Below are positions 18,226 through 26,730 of a stretch of DNA of 53,954 nt, piece by piece. The translations under genes and the position numbers were made by a program. The DNA lies in NCBI RefSeq assembly GCF_018131015.1, contig NZ_JAFCJJ010000037.1:1-53954 (forward strand). Reading direction: 5' to 3'. The notes beneath the pieces are model-generated. The model was given only the letters and a program-made list of their open reading frames with translations. It was not told where the DNA came from and made no database searches. Numbering within the stretch: the first letter of the stretch is position 1; every line of letters begins with the position of its first letter. This DNA comes from Bradyrhizobium diazoefficiens. Its GTDB lineage: Bacteria; Pseudomonadota; Alphaproteobacteria; Rhizobiales; Xanthobacteraceae.

Positions 18226-18834
18226 TCAGTTCGCCTCGTTGCTGTTCGCGGCGGCGGGGGCGGCCTTGGCGCCGCCCTTGGCGACGCCGACGAGGGCCGG
18301 GCGCAGCACGCGCTCGCCGATCGTGTAGCCGGCCTGCATGACCTGCACGACGGTGCCGGTGGGCACCGACGCATCCGGCACCTCGTACATCGCCTGATGG
18401 AAGTTCGGATCGAACTTCTGGCCCTGCGGATCGAGTTTCTTCACGCCGTGCTTTTCCAGCGCGTTGAGCAGCGAGCGCTCGGTGAGCTCGACGCCCTCGA
18501 TCAGCGCGACCAGCCCCGGATCGGCCGCGGCACGGGCCTCGGCCGGAACGGCATCGAGCGCGCGCTGCAGATTGTCGGCGATGTCGAGCACGTCGCGGGC
18601 AAAGCCGGTGATGCCGTAGAGGCGGGCGTCGGCCACTTCCCTGGTGGTGCGCTTGCGCAGATTTTCCATCTCGGCCAGCGTCCGCAGCATGCGGTCGCGC
18701 GCCTCGGCGGCTTCCTTCTGCAGCGTCTCGACCGCACCCGGCTCCGGATCGTCGGGCATGATGTAGGGCTTGGACACCACGGGCTCGCCGGTCGGCGGGG
18801 TCGTGTCGTCGGGCTGCCGGTCTCGATCGGTCAT
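18226..18834 (-). CDS. grpE: Nucleotide exchange factor GrpE
   Basis: GrpE releases ADP from DnaK. The 202-residue protein has a disordered acidic start, a long helical region (ETLQKEAAEARDRMLRTLAE, then MENLRKRTTREVADARLYGI), the conserved FARDVLDIADNLQRAL and the beta domain (DPQGQKFDPNFHQAMYEVPD, then VQVMQAGYTIGERVLRPALV). The C-terminus is an Ala-rich tail. It lies 96 bases downstream of hrcA on the same strand, with its own probable heat-shock promoter in between. Confidence 0.97.
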   Translation of the reverse strand: MTDRDRQPDDTTPPTGEPVVSKPYIMPDDPEPGAVETLQKEAAEARDRMLRTLAEMENLRKRTTREVADARLYGITGFARDVLDIADNLQRALDAVPAEARAAADPGLVALIEGVELTERSLLNALEKHGVKKLDPQGQKFDPNFHQAMYEVPDASVPTGTVVQVMQAGYTIGERVLRPALVGVAKGGAKAAPAAANSNEAN

Positions 18835-18876
18835 GGGCTCTGGTCTCGAACTCGTTTCAGGGAATTGTTGGCCCGG

Positions 18877-18905
18877 ATATCGTGCCTCGCGTCACGAAAA
18901 TCAAG
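18877..18905 (-). promoter_or_regulatory. Possible RpoH-type promoter of grpE
   Basis: On the minus strand CTTG (18905-18902) and CGATAT (18882-18877) are separated by 19 bases, an imperfect match to the heat-shock pattern seen before dnaK. It would start transcription about 35 bases before the grpE ATG, between hrcA and grpE. Confidence 0.4.
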
Positions 18906-18930
18906 CGCCCGTGATCGCGGGAAATGCCGG

Positions 18931-20019
18931 TCAGCCCCCCAGCAGGCGGCTGACGATGCGGGCGGCATAGTCCACGGTCGGGATCACGCGGGCATAATTC
19001 AGCCGCGTCGGCCCGATCACGCCGAGCACGCCAACGATGCGGCCGGCGGCATCCCGATACGGTGAGATGATGGTGGAGGAGCCGGACAGCGAGAACAGCT
19101 TGTTCTCGGAGCCGATGAAGATCCTCACCCCTTCGGCGGTCTCGGCACGGCCGAGCAGGTCGATCACGCCGCGCTTGGTTTCGAGGTCGTCGAACAAGAG
19201 GCGCACGCGCTCCAGATCGTCCAGCGCATGCAGATCCTCGAGCAGATTGGCGTGGCCGCGCACGATGAGCTGGCGGTCCTCGCTCTCGCCGCCGGACCAG
19301 CTCGCAATGCCGGCCGCGATCACCTTCTGGGTGAGCTGGTCGAGCTCGGCGCGCGCCTGCCCGAGCGCGGTCTCCAGCTCGAGCCGGGCCTCGGCCAGCG
19401 TGCGGCCGCGGATCCGCGCATTGAGGAAATTGCCGGCCTCGGTGATCGCTGCGGAGGGAACTCCCGGCGGCAGCGCCAGCACGCGGTTTTCGACCTGGCC
19501 GTCCTCGCTGACCAGGATCACCAGCGCTCTCTCCGGTTCCAGGCGGACGAATTCGATGTGCTTCAGCCGGGCGTTGGATTTCGGCGTGAGCACCACCGCG
19601 GCGGCCCGGGTCAGCCCCGAGAGCCGCGTCAAGGCCTCCTCCAGCGCCGCCTCGACCGACTGGGCGCGGCCGACGGAGGCGAGCTGGCCCTGGATCGACT
19701 GCCGCTCCGCCTCGTTGAGGTCGCCGACCTGCATCAGGGCGTCCACGAAGAAGCGCAGGCCGAGTTCCGTCGGCAGCCGGCCGGCGGAGGTGTGCGGCGC
19801 ATAGATCAGGCCGAGCTGTTCCAGATCGGCCATGACGTTGCGCACCGAGGCCGGCGACAGCGGCAGGGCGATCAGGCGGGAAATGTTGCGCGAGCCGACC
19901 GGCTCACCGGTCGCGAGATAGCTTTCGACAATTTGACGAAAGATGTCGCGGGAACGCTCGTTGAGCTGGGCGAGGCCTGCATGCGGCGCGATCAGATGGA
20001 TCGGATCGTGATGGGCCAC
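18931..20019 (-). CDS. hrcA: Heat-inducible transcription repressor HrcA
   Basis: HrcA represses heat-shock genes by binding CIRCE operators and is stabilised by GroE. The 362-residue protein starts MAHHDPIHLI; its winged-helix domain includes LNERSRDIFRQIVESYLATG, EPVGSRNISRLIALPLSPAS and VRNVMADLEQLGLIYAPHTS, and the regulatory part has GVRIFIGSENKLFSLSGSST and a final VIGPTRLNYARVIPTVDYAA. It precedes grpE on the same strand. I find no CIRCE element (TTAGCACTC-N9-GAGTGCTAA) upstream of hrcA, dnaK or grpE, so its targets, probably groESL, lie outside the window. Confidence 0.96.
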   Translation of the reverse strand: MAHHDPIHLIAPHAGLAQLNERSRDIFRQIVESYLATGEPVGSRNISRLIALPLSPASVRNVMADLEQLGLIYAPHTSAGRLPTELGLRFFVDALMQVGDLNEAERQSIQGQLASVGRAQSVEAALEEALTRLSGLTRAAAVVLTPKSNARLKHIEFVRLEPERALVILVSEDGQVENRVLALPPGVPSAAITEAGNFLNARIRGRTLAEARLELETALGQARAELDQLTQKVIAAGIASWSGGESEDRQLIVRGHANLLEDLHALDDLERVRLLFDDLETKRGVIDLLGRAETAEGVRIFIGSENKLFSLSGSSTIISPYRDAAGRIVGVLGVIGPTRLNYARVIPTVDYAARIVSRLLGG

Positions 20020-20045
20020 CTAGGTTTAACTCCTCTCAGACGCTC

Positions 20046-20076
20046 ATAATTTGTCGATCCCGACCGGTTCTGACAA
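20046..20076 (-). promoter_or_regulatory. Possible housekeeping promoter of hrcA
   Basis: TTGTCA (20076-20071 on the minus strand) and AATTAT (20051-20046) are spaced by 19 bases, somewhat long for sigma-70. They lie about 25 bases upstream of the hrcA start. Weak prediction. Confidence 0.25.
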
Positions 20077-20202
20077 GCGGGGTTTTTGCGAGGGGATTTT
20101 AGAGGTGGAAAAAGCCTTGTTCTTCCCTCTTGCCGCCTCCCCTCACGCCACCTACAAGCACCCCGCGAACAGCCTTTTTCCGTGAGTTTTGGAGGATTTC
20201 CC

Positions 20203-20916
20203 ATGCGGCCAAGCCGCCGTGCGCCCGACCAATTGCGCCCCGTGACGCTGGAGCGCGGCGTGGTCAAATATGCGGAGGGATCCTGCCTCGTGAAATTCGG
20301 CGACACCCATGTGCTGGTCACCGCCACGCTGGAGGAGCGCCTGCCGCCATGGCTCAAGGGCCAGGGCCGCGGCTGGGTCACCGCCGAATACGGCATGCTG
20401 CCGCGCGCCACGCTGGAACGCACCCGCCGCGAGGCTTCCGCCGGCAAGCAGAGCGGCCGCACCGTCGAGATCCAGCGCCTGATCGGCCGCTCGCTTCGCA
20501 CCATCGTCGACCTCGAGGCGCTCGGCGAGCGCCAGATCACGGTCGATTGCGACGTGCTCCAGGCCGACGGCGGCACGCGCACAGCCTCGATCACCGGCGC
20601 CTGGGTCGCGCTCGCCGACTGCATCAACTGGATGAAGTCGCGCAACATGATCAAGGCCAACGTGATGCGCGACAACGTCGCCGCGATCTCCTGCGGCATC
20701 TATCAGGGCACGCCGGTGCTGGACCTCGACTATGCCGAGGATAGCGAGGCCGAGACCGACGCCAATTTCGTCATGACCGGCGACGGCCGCATCATCGAGG
20801 TGCAGGGCACCGCGGAACGCGAGCCGTTCACGCAGGACGAGTTCCTGGCGCTGATCGCGCTGGCGCAAAAGGGCATCGCGCGTCTCGTGGACTTGCAGAA
20901 GCTGGCTGTCGCGTAG
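20203..20916 (+). CDS. rph: Ribonuclease PH
   Basis: RNase PH is a phosphorolytic 3'-5' exoribonuclease that trims tRNA precursors. The 237-residue protein starts MRPSRRAPDQLRPVTLERGV and has GSCLVKFGDTHVLVTATLEE, GWVTAEYGMLPRATLER, EIQRLIGRSLRTIVDL, DCDVLQADGGTRTASITGAW and VQGTAEREPFTQDEF. ATG 20203 follows a strong GGAGGATTT; the longer frame from 20086 is not needed. It is divergent from hrcA and followed 12 bases later by rdgB, the common rph-rdgB-hemW order. Confidence 0.97.
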   Translation: MRPSRRAPDQLRPVTLERGVVKYAEGSCLVKFGDTHVLVTATLEERLPPWLKGQGRGWVTAEYGMLPRATLERTRREASAGKQSGRTVEIQRLIGRSLRTIVDLEALGERQITVDCDVLQADGGTRTASITGAWVALADCINWMKSRNMIKANVMRDNVAAISCGIYQGTPVLDLDYAEDSEAETDANFVMTGDGRIIEVQGTAEREPFTQDEFLALIALAQKGIARLVDLQKLAVA

Positions 20917-20927
20917 TCAATAGGCCC

Positions 20928-21563
20928 ATGCACCGCCGAATCACCGACAAGCTGGTCATCGCCACCCACAATCCCGGCAAGCTCGCCGAGATGAAGGAGC
21001 TGCTTGCGCCCTTCGGCATCGAAGCGGTGTCGGCCGGCGAGCTCGGCCTCGGCGAGCCCGACGAAACCGGCAACGACTTTCGCAGCAACGCCGCGATCAA
21101 GGCGATCGCGGCGGCGCAGGCGACCAAACTTCCCGCCTTCGCCGATGATTCCGGCATCGTGGTCGACGCGCTCGACGGCGCGCCCGGCATTTTTTCCGCA
21201 CGCTGGGCGGGCCCCAGCAAGGATTTCGCCGCGGCGATGGCACAGATCGAGCGGCTGCTGCAGGAGCGCGGCGCCACCACGCCGGACAAGCGCAAGGCGC
21301 ACTTCGTCTCTGCGCTGTGCGTCGCCTGGCCCGACGATCATCTCGAAGAGGTCGAGGCGCGCGTCGACGGCACGCTGGTGTGGCCGCCGCGCGGCACGGC
21401 CGGTTTCGGTTACGATCCGATGTTCCTGCCTGACGGCCACAAGCGCACCTTCGGCGAGATGACCAGCATCGAGAAGCACGGCCTGCCGCCGCTCGGCCTC
21501 GGCCTGTCGCATCGCGCCCGTGCCTTCGTGAAACTGGCGGAGATCTGCCTTGAGAAGCGCTAA
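20928..21563 (+). CDS. rdgB: XTP/dITP diphosphatase (non-canonical purine NTP pyrophosphatase)
   Basis: RdgB removes dITP, XTP and related triphosphates from the nucleotide pool. The 211-residue protein carries LVIATHNPGKLAEMKELLAP at the N-terminus, GNDFRSNAAIKAIAAA, LPAFADDSGIVVDALDGAPG near residue 70, FSARWAG and GTAGFGYDPMFLPDGHKRTF. Its end, TAA at 21561-21563, overlaps the start of hemW by 14 bases, indicating coupled translation. Confidence 0.97.
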   Translation: MHRRITDKLVIATHNPGKLAEMKELLAPFGIEAVSAGELGLGEPDETGNDFRSNAAIKAIAAAQATKLPAFADDSGIVVDALDGAPGIFSARWAGPSKDFAAAMAQIERLLQERGATTPDKRKAHFVSALCVAWPDDHLEEVEARVDGTLVWPPRGTAGFGYDPMFLPDGHKRTFGEMTSIEKHGLPPLGLGLSHRARAFVKLAEICLEKR

Positions 21564-22764
21564 AGCGTTTTCGAGCGAAGTGGGTACCGGTTCGCGCCAG
21601 GAAAACGCGTCAAAACAACAATCTGAAGCTTTCGGCGTCTACGTGCACTGGCCGTTCTGCCTGTCGAAGTGCCCCTACTGCGACTTCAACAGCCATGTCC
21701 GCCACGCCGCGATCGACGAGGCGCGCTTCGCCGCCGCCTTCGCCCGCGAGATCGCGACGACCGCCGCCCGCGCTCCCGGCCGCGAGGTCACCTCGATCTT
21801 CCTCGGCGGCGGCACGCCGTCGCTGATGCAGCCCGCAACCGTCGGCGCGGTGCTCGATGCCATCGGCAAGCACTGGCATGTCGCCGGTGACGTGGAAGTG
21901 ACGCTGGAGGCGAACCCGACCAGCGTCGAGGCCACGCGTTTTGCCGGCTATCGCGCCGCCGGCGTCAACCGCGTCTCGCTCGGCGTGCAGGCGCTCGACG
22001 ACGCCTCGCTGAAGGCGCTGGGCCGCCTGCACAGCGCGCGCGAGGCGCTCGACGCCGTCGCCATCGCGCGCCGCTCGTTCGACCGCTACTCCTTCGACCT
22101 GATCTACGCCCGCCCCGACCAGACACCGGCGATGTGGGCCGACGAGCTGCGCCACGCGATCGACGAGGCGGCCGAGCATCTGTCGCTCTACCAGCTCACC
22201 ATCGAGGAAGGCACGCCGTTCTTCGGCCTGCACCAGGCCGGCAAGCTGAAAACGCCGGACGAAGCGGTCGCGCGCGCGCTCTACGACGTCACGCAGGAGA
22301 CCTGCGACAAGCTCGGGCTGCCCGCCTACGAAATCTCCAACCACGCGCGGCGTGGTGCCGAGTGCCGGCACAATCTGGTGTACTGGCGCGGCGAGGAATA
22401 TGCCGGCATCGGTCCCGGTGCGCATGGCCGTCTCGACATCGACGGGGTGCGCCATGCCACCGCCACCGAGAAGCGTCCCGAAGCCTGGCTGATGCGGGTC
22501 GAGAGCAATGGCCACGGCGTCGTCACCGACGACCTCCTCAACAGCGAGGAGCGCGCCGACGAATTCTTGCTGATGGGATTGCGGCTCGCCGAAGGCATCG
22601 ACCCCGAGCGTTACAAAGTGCTGTCCGGCCGCCCGCTCGATCCCGGCCGCATCGCGCTGCTGCGCGAGGAGGGCGCGATCACGGTCGACGCCACCGGCCG
22701 GCTGCGCGTCACCAGCAGCGGCTTTCCGGTGCTGGACGCCGTCGTCGCGGATCTCGCGGCGTAA
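21550..22764 (+). CDS. hemW: Radical SAM protein HemW (HemN-like heme chaperone)
   Basis: HemW is a radical SAM family heme-trafficking protein related to oxygen-independent coproporphyrinogen oxidase. The core begins with FGVYVHWPFCLSKCPYCDFN, with the CxxxCxxC cluster site near residue 43, then VTSIFLGGGTPSLM, VTLEANPTSVEA, GVNRVSLGVQALDDASLKAL and a C-terminal winged-helix part. The best start is TTG 21550, preceded by GGCGGAGAT; GTG 21580 is the only other nearby choice. The first 25-30 residues are encoded by an intergenic-type repeat (21559-21630), so the N-terminus is unusual. Total length 404 residues. Confidence 0.93.
   Translation: MRSAKAFSSEVGTGSRQENASKQQSEAFGVYVHWPFCLSKCPYCDFNSHVRHAAIDEARFAAAFAREIATTAARAPGREVTSIFLGGGTPSLMQPATVGAVLDAIGKHWHVAGDVEVTLEANPTSVEATRFAGYRAAGVNRVSLGVQALDDASLKALGRLHSAREALDAVAIARRSFDRYSFDLIYARPDQTPAMWADELRHAIDEAAEHLSLYQLTIEEGTPFFGLHQAGKLKTPDEAVARALYDVTQETCDKLGLPAYEISNHARRGAECRHNLVYWRGEEYAGIGPGAHGRLDIDGVRHATATEKRPEAWLMRVESNGHGVVTDDLLNSEERADEFLLMGLRLAEGIDPERYKVLSGRPLDPGRIALLREEGAITVDATGRLRVTSSGFPVLDAVVADLAA
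21559..21630. repeat. Repeat read in frame as the HemW N-terminus
   Basis: AGCGTTTTCGAGCGAAGTGG, then GTACCGGTTCGCGCCAGG and AAAACGCGTC, is nearly identical to 37154-37201 downstream of cpaE. The tail AAACAACAATCTGAAGC is shared with the related element at 38092-38175. GCGTTTTC and GAAAACGC form the outer stem. In this copy the element begins at the rdgB stop codon and its reading frame is open throughout. Confidence 0.8.
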
Positions 22765-22856
22765 AGGTTTCGATAAGCGAACCGCCGGGATTTGCGGCGG
22801 TGACCAACCTGCCGTGCTAAAATACCTCGCGCGTCATTCCAGCCCCCTGGACGGCC

Positions 22857-23954
22857 ATGAACGAGCGAGCCAATCCGCCTGCGATCCATGATCCCGAGCT
22901 CGACCGGCGCGTGAAGGCTGCCGGCGCGAGCAAGACGGTCTACGCCCTGGTGACGCCGGAGACCGAGGCGGCCAAGCACGCCATCCTCGGCAACAGCCTG
23001 TCATCGCCGGACGCCGCGCGCCGCCACTATCTCGAGCAATTCCGCGACGCCTGGACCGGCAAGCAGTTTGCGCTTCACGAGGCCTTCCTCGCGCGCTGGA
23101 TGGAATGGGCAGGCCCGGTGGTCGCGATTCCGGGCGCGAATTTTCCCTGGCGCTATCCGACCGCCGGCGGCAGTGAAGCGCTGTTTCACGTCATCACCGC
23201 CTACGGCAACCGCGCGCGCAGCGAGCGATTTGATCCCGAAGTCCACGTCTTCCGCGGCGAGTACGAAGGCTACAAGGCCTACGCCGAGGCCTGCGGCATC
23301 GCGGTCGTCGAGCATGACCGCGCCGGTTGGGAGACGGTCGGGCGCTCGCTGCCGCCGACCGCGCTGTTCTGCATCAGCCAGCCTTCCGCGATCGACGGCA
23401 ATGTCTGGCTTGAGGCCAACGCCTTCCTCGGCCTGCTGTCGGCGGGCGCGGCAAGACCCCGCCTGCTGCTCGACGTCACCTATGTCGGCAGCGTCGCTGA
23501 CGCGCTCGCCTCGCGCATCGCGGCGGACAGCCCCGCGGTGCAGGCCATTGCGTTCAGCCTGTCAAAACCGTTCGGGGTCTATTACGACCGCATCGGCGGC
23601 ATCCTGTGTCGCGAGGCCATGCCGTCGCTGTTCGGCAATCAATGGTTCAAGAACCTCACCTCGCTGCAGCTTGGCCTCAAGCTGCTCGAACGCCACGACG
23701 TGTTCGACTTGCCGCGGCGCTACAAGAGCGTTCAGCGCGAGGCGGCCGCAGGGGTCGGCGAGCGACTCGGCATCGCGCTCGAACCCTGTGACGTCACGAT
23801 CCTTGCCGGGGCGTCCGGTGCCGCCGACCCCGCGCTCGCCAGCTTCCTGCGGCGACCCGCCAACAATCCGCAGGCACGCCTGCGCGTCTGTCTCACGCCC
23901 GCGATGGCGGCCATGATCGGCACGGCCGGCCCGATTTCCGGAGGCGCGTCTTGA
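22857..23954 (+). CDS. Fold-type I PLP-dependent enzyme of unknown specificity
   Basis: The 365-residue protein has an aminotransferase-like pattern: a segment FPWRYPTAGGSEALFHVITA near residues 98-117 as the cofactor phosphate loop, ALFCISQPSAIDGNVWLEAN near 175, LLLDVTYVGSV near 206 with the Asp expected to pair with the pyridine N, and AIAFSLSKPFGVYYDRIGG near 228-246 with the Lys that should form the Schiff base. No signal peptide is present. Substrate and reaction (transamination, decarboxylation or other) cannot be told. The stop overlaps the next start as TTGA with GGAGG before it, so the two products are made together. Confidence 0.8.
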   Translation: MNERANPPAIHDPELDRRVKAAGASKTVYALVTPETEAAKHAILGNSLSSPDAARRHYLEQFRDAWTGKQFALHEAFLARWMEWAGPVVAIPGANFPWRYPTAGGSEALFHVITAYGNRARSERFDPEVHVFRGEYEGYKAYAEACGIAVVEHDRAGWETVGRSLPPTALFCISQPSAIDGNVWLEANAFLGLLSAGAARPRLLLDVTYVGSVADALASRIAADSPAVQAIAFSLSKPFGVYYDRIGGILCREAMPSLFGNQWFKNLTSLQLGLKLLERHDVFDLPRRYKSVQREAAAGVGERLGIALEPCDVTILAGASGAADPALASFLRRPANNPQARLRVCLTPAMAAMIGTAGPISGGAS

Positions 23955-24787
23955 AAAATCTGGTCGCACTGACCGATCGCGAAGACATCCACCGTCACAT
24001 GCACGGGCTGTGGCGATGCGAGCCGATCCGCCATTCGCACGAAAGCCACGGTTTCATCCACGACATCGTCGAGCAGTTTGCGAGCCTGCCGCGCCTGTTC
24101 TGCGACACCAGCAATGACCGGCTCGAACGCGCCCATTTCTGCTCCTGGTGGGGCGTGAGCATGAACCGCACCTACGACAATCCCGCGATCGAGGATCTCT
24201 ACCGCCTGCACGAGATGTTTCATTCCGCCTTCATGCCGTACTTTCCGGGCATCGGCTTCGACGCCTTTCACCGCAAGATGGAGGACAACGAGCTGAAGGC
24301 GAGCGTCTGCTCGGAGATTCGCGTCTATTTCGAGCTGCCGCATCTGCGCGAGCTCGCGTTCGAGCATCCGATCTATGCCGACCGCTTCCTGTCCGACACC
24401 TCGATGCAGACGCTGTGGCAGAAGAACAGGCCCGTCGCCATCGAGACGCTGCAGGAAGCGCGCCGCGACGTGATGTTCTCCAAGCCCGAACACGAGATGG
24501 ACCTGACCGAGCGATGGATCCGGCGCTTCGCCCTGCAAAACCGGCAATGGTCGACTTGCTGGTACGACCGCTATCTGGAGATCGAGCAGCACATGTACGA
24601 ATTCCAGATCCGCGCCTTGCAGGGCGACCGGCGAGGTGCCATAGCGGAGCACGTCGCCTGGATCGAGGCGCAGGCCGATGCGGACAGCGACGATCACATT
24701 CCCTGGCGCCAGGAAGCCGCGCTGTTCGCCAACATCTATTGGAGCAACAGGCGCCGTTACGACGCGCAGGTCGCGGCCGGCGCCTGA
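23951..24787 (+). CDS. Uncharacterised protein with an HEXXH motif, partner of the PLP enzyme
   Basis: A 278-residue protein that I do not recognise. It starts at TTG 23951, supported by GGAGG at 23940-23944. It is rich in His, Trp, Tyr and acidic residues. Notable segments are WRCEPIRHSHESHGFIHDIV near residue 20, the helix NPAIEDLYRLHEMFHSAFMP near 80 with HEMFH (HEXXH, also ExxH), DNELKASVCSEIRVYFELPH near 115, and YDRYLEIEQHMYEFQIRALQ near 210. Several Glu/His pairs on predicted helices would suit a zinc or di-iron site, as in metallopeptidases or helical di-iron oxygenases; neither is proved. No signal peptide or membrane segment is seen. Confidence 0.75.
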   Translation: MKNLVALTDREDIHRHMHGLWRCEPIRHSHESHGFIHDIVEQFASLPRLFCDTSNDRLERAHFCSWWGVSMNRTYDNPAIEDLYRLHEMFHSAFMPYFPGIGFDAFHRKMEDNELKASVCSEIRVYFELPHLRELAFEHPIYADRFLSDTSMQTLWQKNRPVAIETLQEARRDVMFSKPEHEMDLTERWIRRFALQNRQWSTCWYDRYLEIEQHMYEFQIRALQGDRRGAIAEHVAWIEAQADADSDDHIPWRQEAALFANIYWSNRRRYDAQVAAGA

Positions 24788-24807
24788 GACCCCGAACAGA
24801 GTAACGT

Positions 24808-26730
24808 TCAAACCCGGGTGACGACGAGCTTCAACAGCAGAAAATAGCCCATGACGACAAAGCTCGAGGCAATCGCCTCCCAGCCGCTTTGATTGTCGAG
24901 CGGCAATGCCGGTCCTGCGGCGTATATAAACAGCGGGATGGCCAGCAATGCCGGGAATACGATTCCGAAGACGAGCACGAGCAAGGGTAGTCCGAGATGA
25001 GACCTCGCGAGCGGCACCAGCCATTGCGCCCGTGACTTGACGAAAGCGGTTGACGGCAGTTCAGGCGGTACTGTGCCATGAACGATGAAGCGCGCAATAT
25101 GCTCCCACTGGCTCTCTGCAATCGCCGCACTGTGCTTGCCATTGGCAAACAGGGTCGGCTGCGTGAGATCGGGATGCTTGCCTGCCTGATCGAAGCCATC
25201 GAAACCAGCGCCGCCAAGATCTATCTTCTTCCAGCCTTCGACGCTCTTCGGAAGCAGCGCAACGACCCAATCGGCGGCAGCGGGAACATTGTGTATTTTT
25301 TTGACGCGCGCGGCCGACAATAGATCGAGCCAGTCATAATCCCGTCTGACCACACTGCCGGCAAAGAAGACGTGTTTGAAGTGCGCGTCGGCATAATCCT
25401 TGAGGGCCCGAGCCGCCAAATAGGTCCCATTGGAGTGGCCGACATAGCTGAAGTCTGCGTTTGGGAATTGGGTCGCAGCGGCGACATATTGATCCATGAA
25501 CCATTCGACCTTTTGCCGCCTGATCCAGGGCAACACGAATGGTAGCATCGCGAAATAGCCGTAACTTGGCGTGCGTGCCCGAATGACCGGTGCCTTCGCG
25601 GCCTGCTCGCGCACGACTTTGGCAATGTGATGCGTCCAAAATCCGTCATCACGAATGCCGTGCATGATGAATATGACGTCAGTCACGCTCGGGTCCGACT
25701 GCGGAATGTCATCTGCCAGCAACGACGGATCGCTTGCGATGACGGCGAGGGCTTGCGGAGGTTGAGCGAGCGCCTCGGCGAGCATTTCTTTTCGGGCCGT
25801 CGCACCGGTCAAGACAATAGCACGTTCGTGGTTTGTGTCGGGCATCTCGATGTAGAAGTAGCGCGGGTGCGGTGAAGACGGGTCGTGGCCATCCACGGCG
25901 ATGTCAACCAGATCAAGCGGCGAGGTGAAACTGTCTTGTCTACCGACAAGCTGGACCACGATCGGATCCCTGGTGCGTGACACCGGCAGCCCTAGATCTT
26001 TATCAACAATCTTGCTGCTTCTGATGTCTGCGTGCCAGCGACGATACGCCATCCAATGCAGCCTGGTTTGCACGGTGAATGGTGAGCCCAGGCGCGCGTC
26101 GAACAGAGTTGGACGCCAATCGTGGGGCGACAAGTGACCGATCAATCCGAGCAAATTGAGAATGAAGGACGAGTACCAATCGGTCCGCCCGGTGACCTGC
26201 CAACCGCGATTGAACGCGCTGATCGTGACCAGGCGCTCCACTTGCGGCGCCCAGGCTCGCGGGTGAGCGCTCTCGAACGGCTTCTCAAGCTGAAAACCCG
26301 GAGGATTGCCCGCAGCGATCAGAAAGAGGCGTCGCGCAAATATTCCGCCAAGGCTGAAGCCGACAAGGACGATCCGCTCGTAGGCGCCGTGCAAGGCAAC
26401 GATGGGGTCGATCGCATCCAGCAGATCGACGATGATCTTCTCCGCGCGGACGGATCGCAAACGGTTGGCGTACGGCAATTTCGGCGCATAGACGTCGACG
26501 CCCTCGGATTTGAAGGCGGATTGGGCCACCGCAATGACGTCTTTCATGCGCTTGGGGCTACCGCCCCATCCATGAAGGACGACGACCAACACCTTGGCAG
26601 AGCCGCCAGTCCATGGATGAAAACCCTTCGTTCTCGTGGATTCCCCGGGTTGGCGCCCCGACCAACGAAGGACTGAGCGCCGCACCTTGGCAGAGCCGTC
26701 ATTCCACCACTGGCGAAGTCTCTCCATCAT
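24808..26730 (-). CDS. Double alpha/beta-hydrolase protein with C-terminal membrane segments
   Basis: A protein of about 640 residues with two hydrolase-like modules. The first has LVVVLHGWGGSPKRMKDVIA and the nucleophile elbow IVLVGFSLGGIFARRLF (GFSLG). The second has DVIFIMHGIRDDGFWTHHIA and FSYVGHSNGTYLAARALKDY (GHSNG). The C-terminus holds two hydrophobic helices (LGLPLLVLVFGIVFPALLAI and SSFVVMGYFLLLKLVV). The start near 26730 (MMERLRQWW) follows GGGAAG; the frame is open to 26907. Base composition is visibly less GC-rich than in the neighbours, suggesting different origin. A lipase or esterase-type activity is inferred only from the elbows. Confidence 0.7.
   Translation of the reverse strand: MMERLRQWWNDGSAKVRRSVLRWSGRQPGESTRTKGFHPWTGGSAKVLVVVLHGWGGSPKRMKDVIAVAQSAFKSEGVDVYAPKLPYANRLRSVRAEKIIVDLLDAIDPIVALHGAYERIVLVGFSLGGIFARRLFLIAAGNPPGFQLEKPFESAHPRAWAPQVERLVTISAFNRGWQVTGRTDWYSSFILNLLGLIGHLSPHDWRPTLFDARLGSPFTVQTRLHWMAYRRWHADIRSSKIVDKDLGLPVSRTRDPIVVQLVGRQDSFTSPLDLVDIAVDGHDPSSPHPRYFYIEMPDTNHERAIVLTGATARKEMLAEALAQPPQALAVIASDPSLLADDIPQSDPSVTDVIFIMHGIRDDGFWTHHIAKVVREQAAKAPVIRARTPSYGYFAMLPFVLPWIRRQKVEWFMDQYVAAATQFPNADFSYVGHSNGTYLAARALKDYADAHFKHVFFAGSVVRRDYDWLDLLSAARVKKIHNVPAAADWVVALLPKSVEGWKKIDLGGAGFDGFDQAGKHPDLTQPTLFANGKHSAAIAESQWEHIARFIVHGTVPPELPSTAFVKSRAQWLVPLARSHLGLPLLVLVFGIVFPALLAIPLFIYAAGPALPLDNQSGWEAIASSFVVMGYFLLLKLVVTRV

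Noticed and set aside
20020..20202. CIRCE operator upstream of hrcA
   Set aside because: No TTAGCACTC-N9-GAGTGCTAA or near match on either strand.
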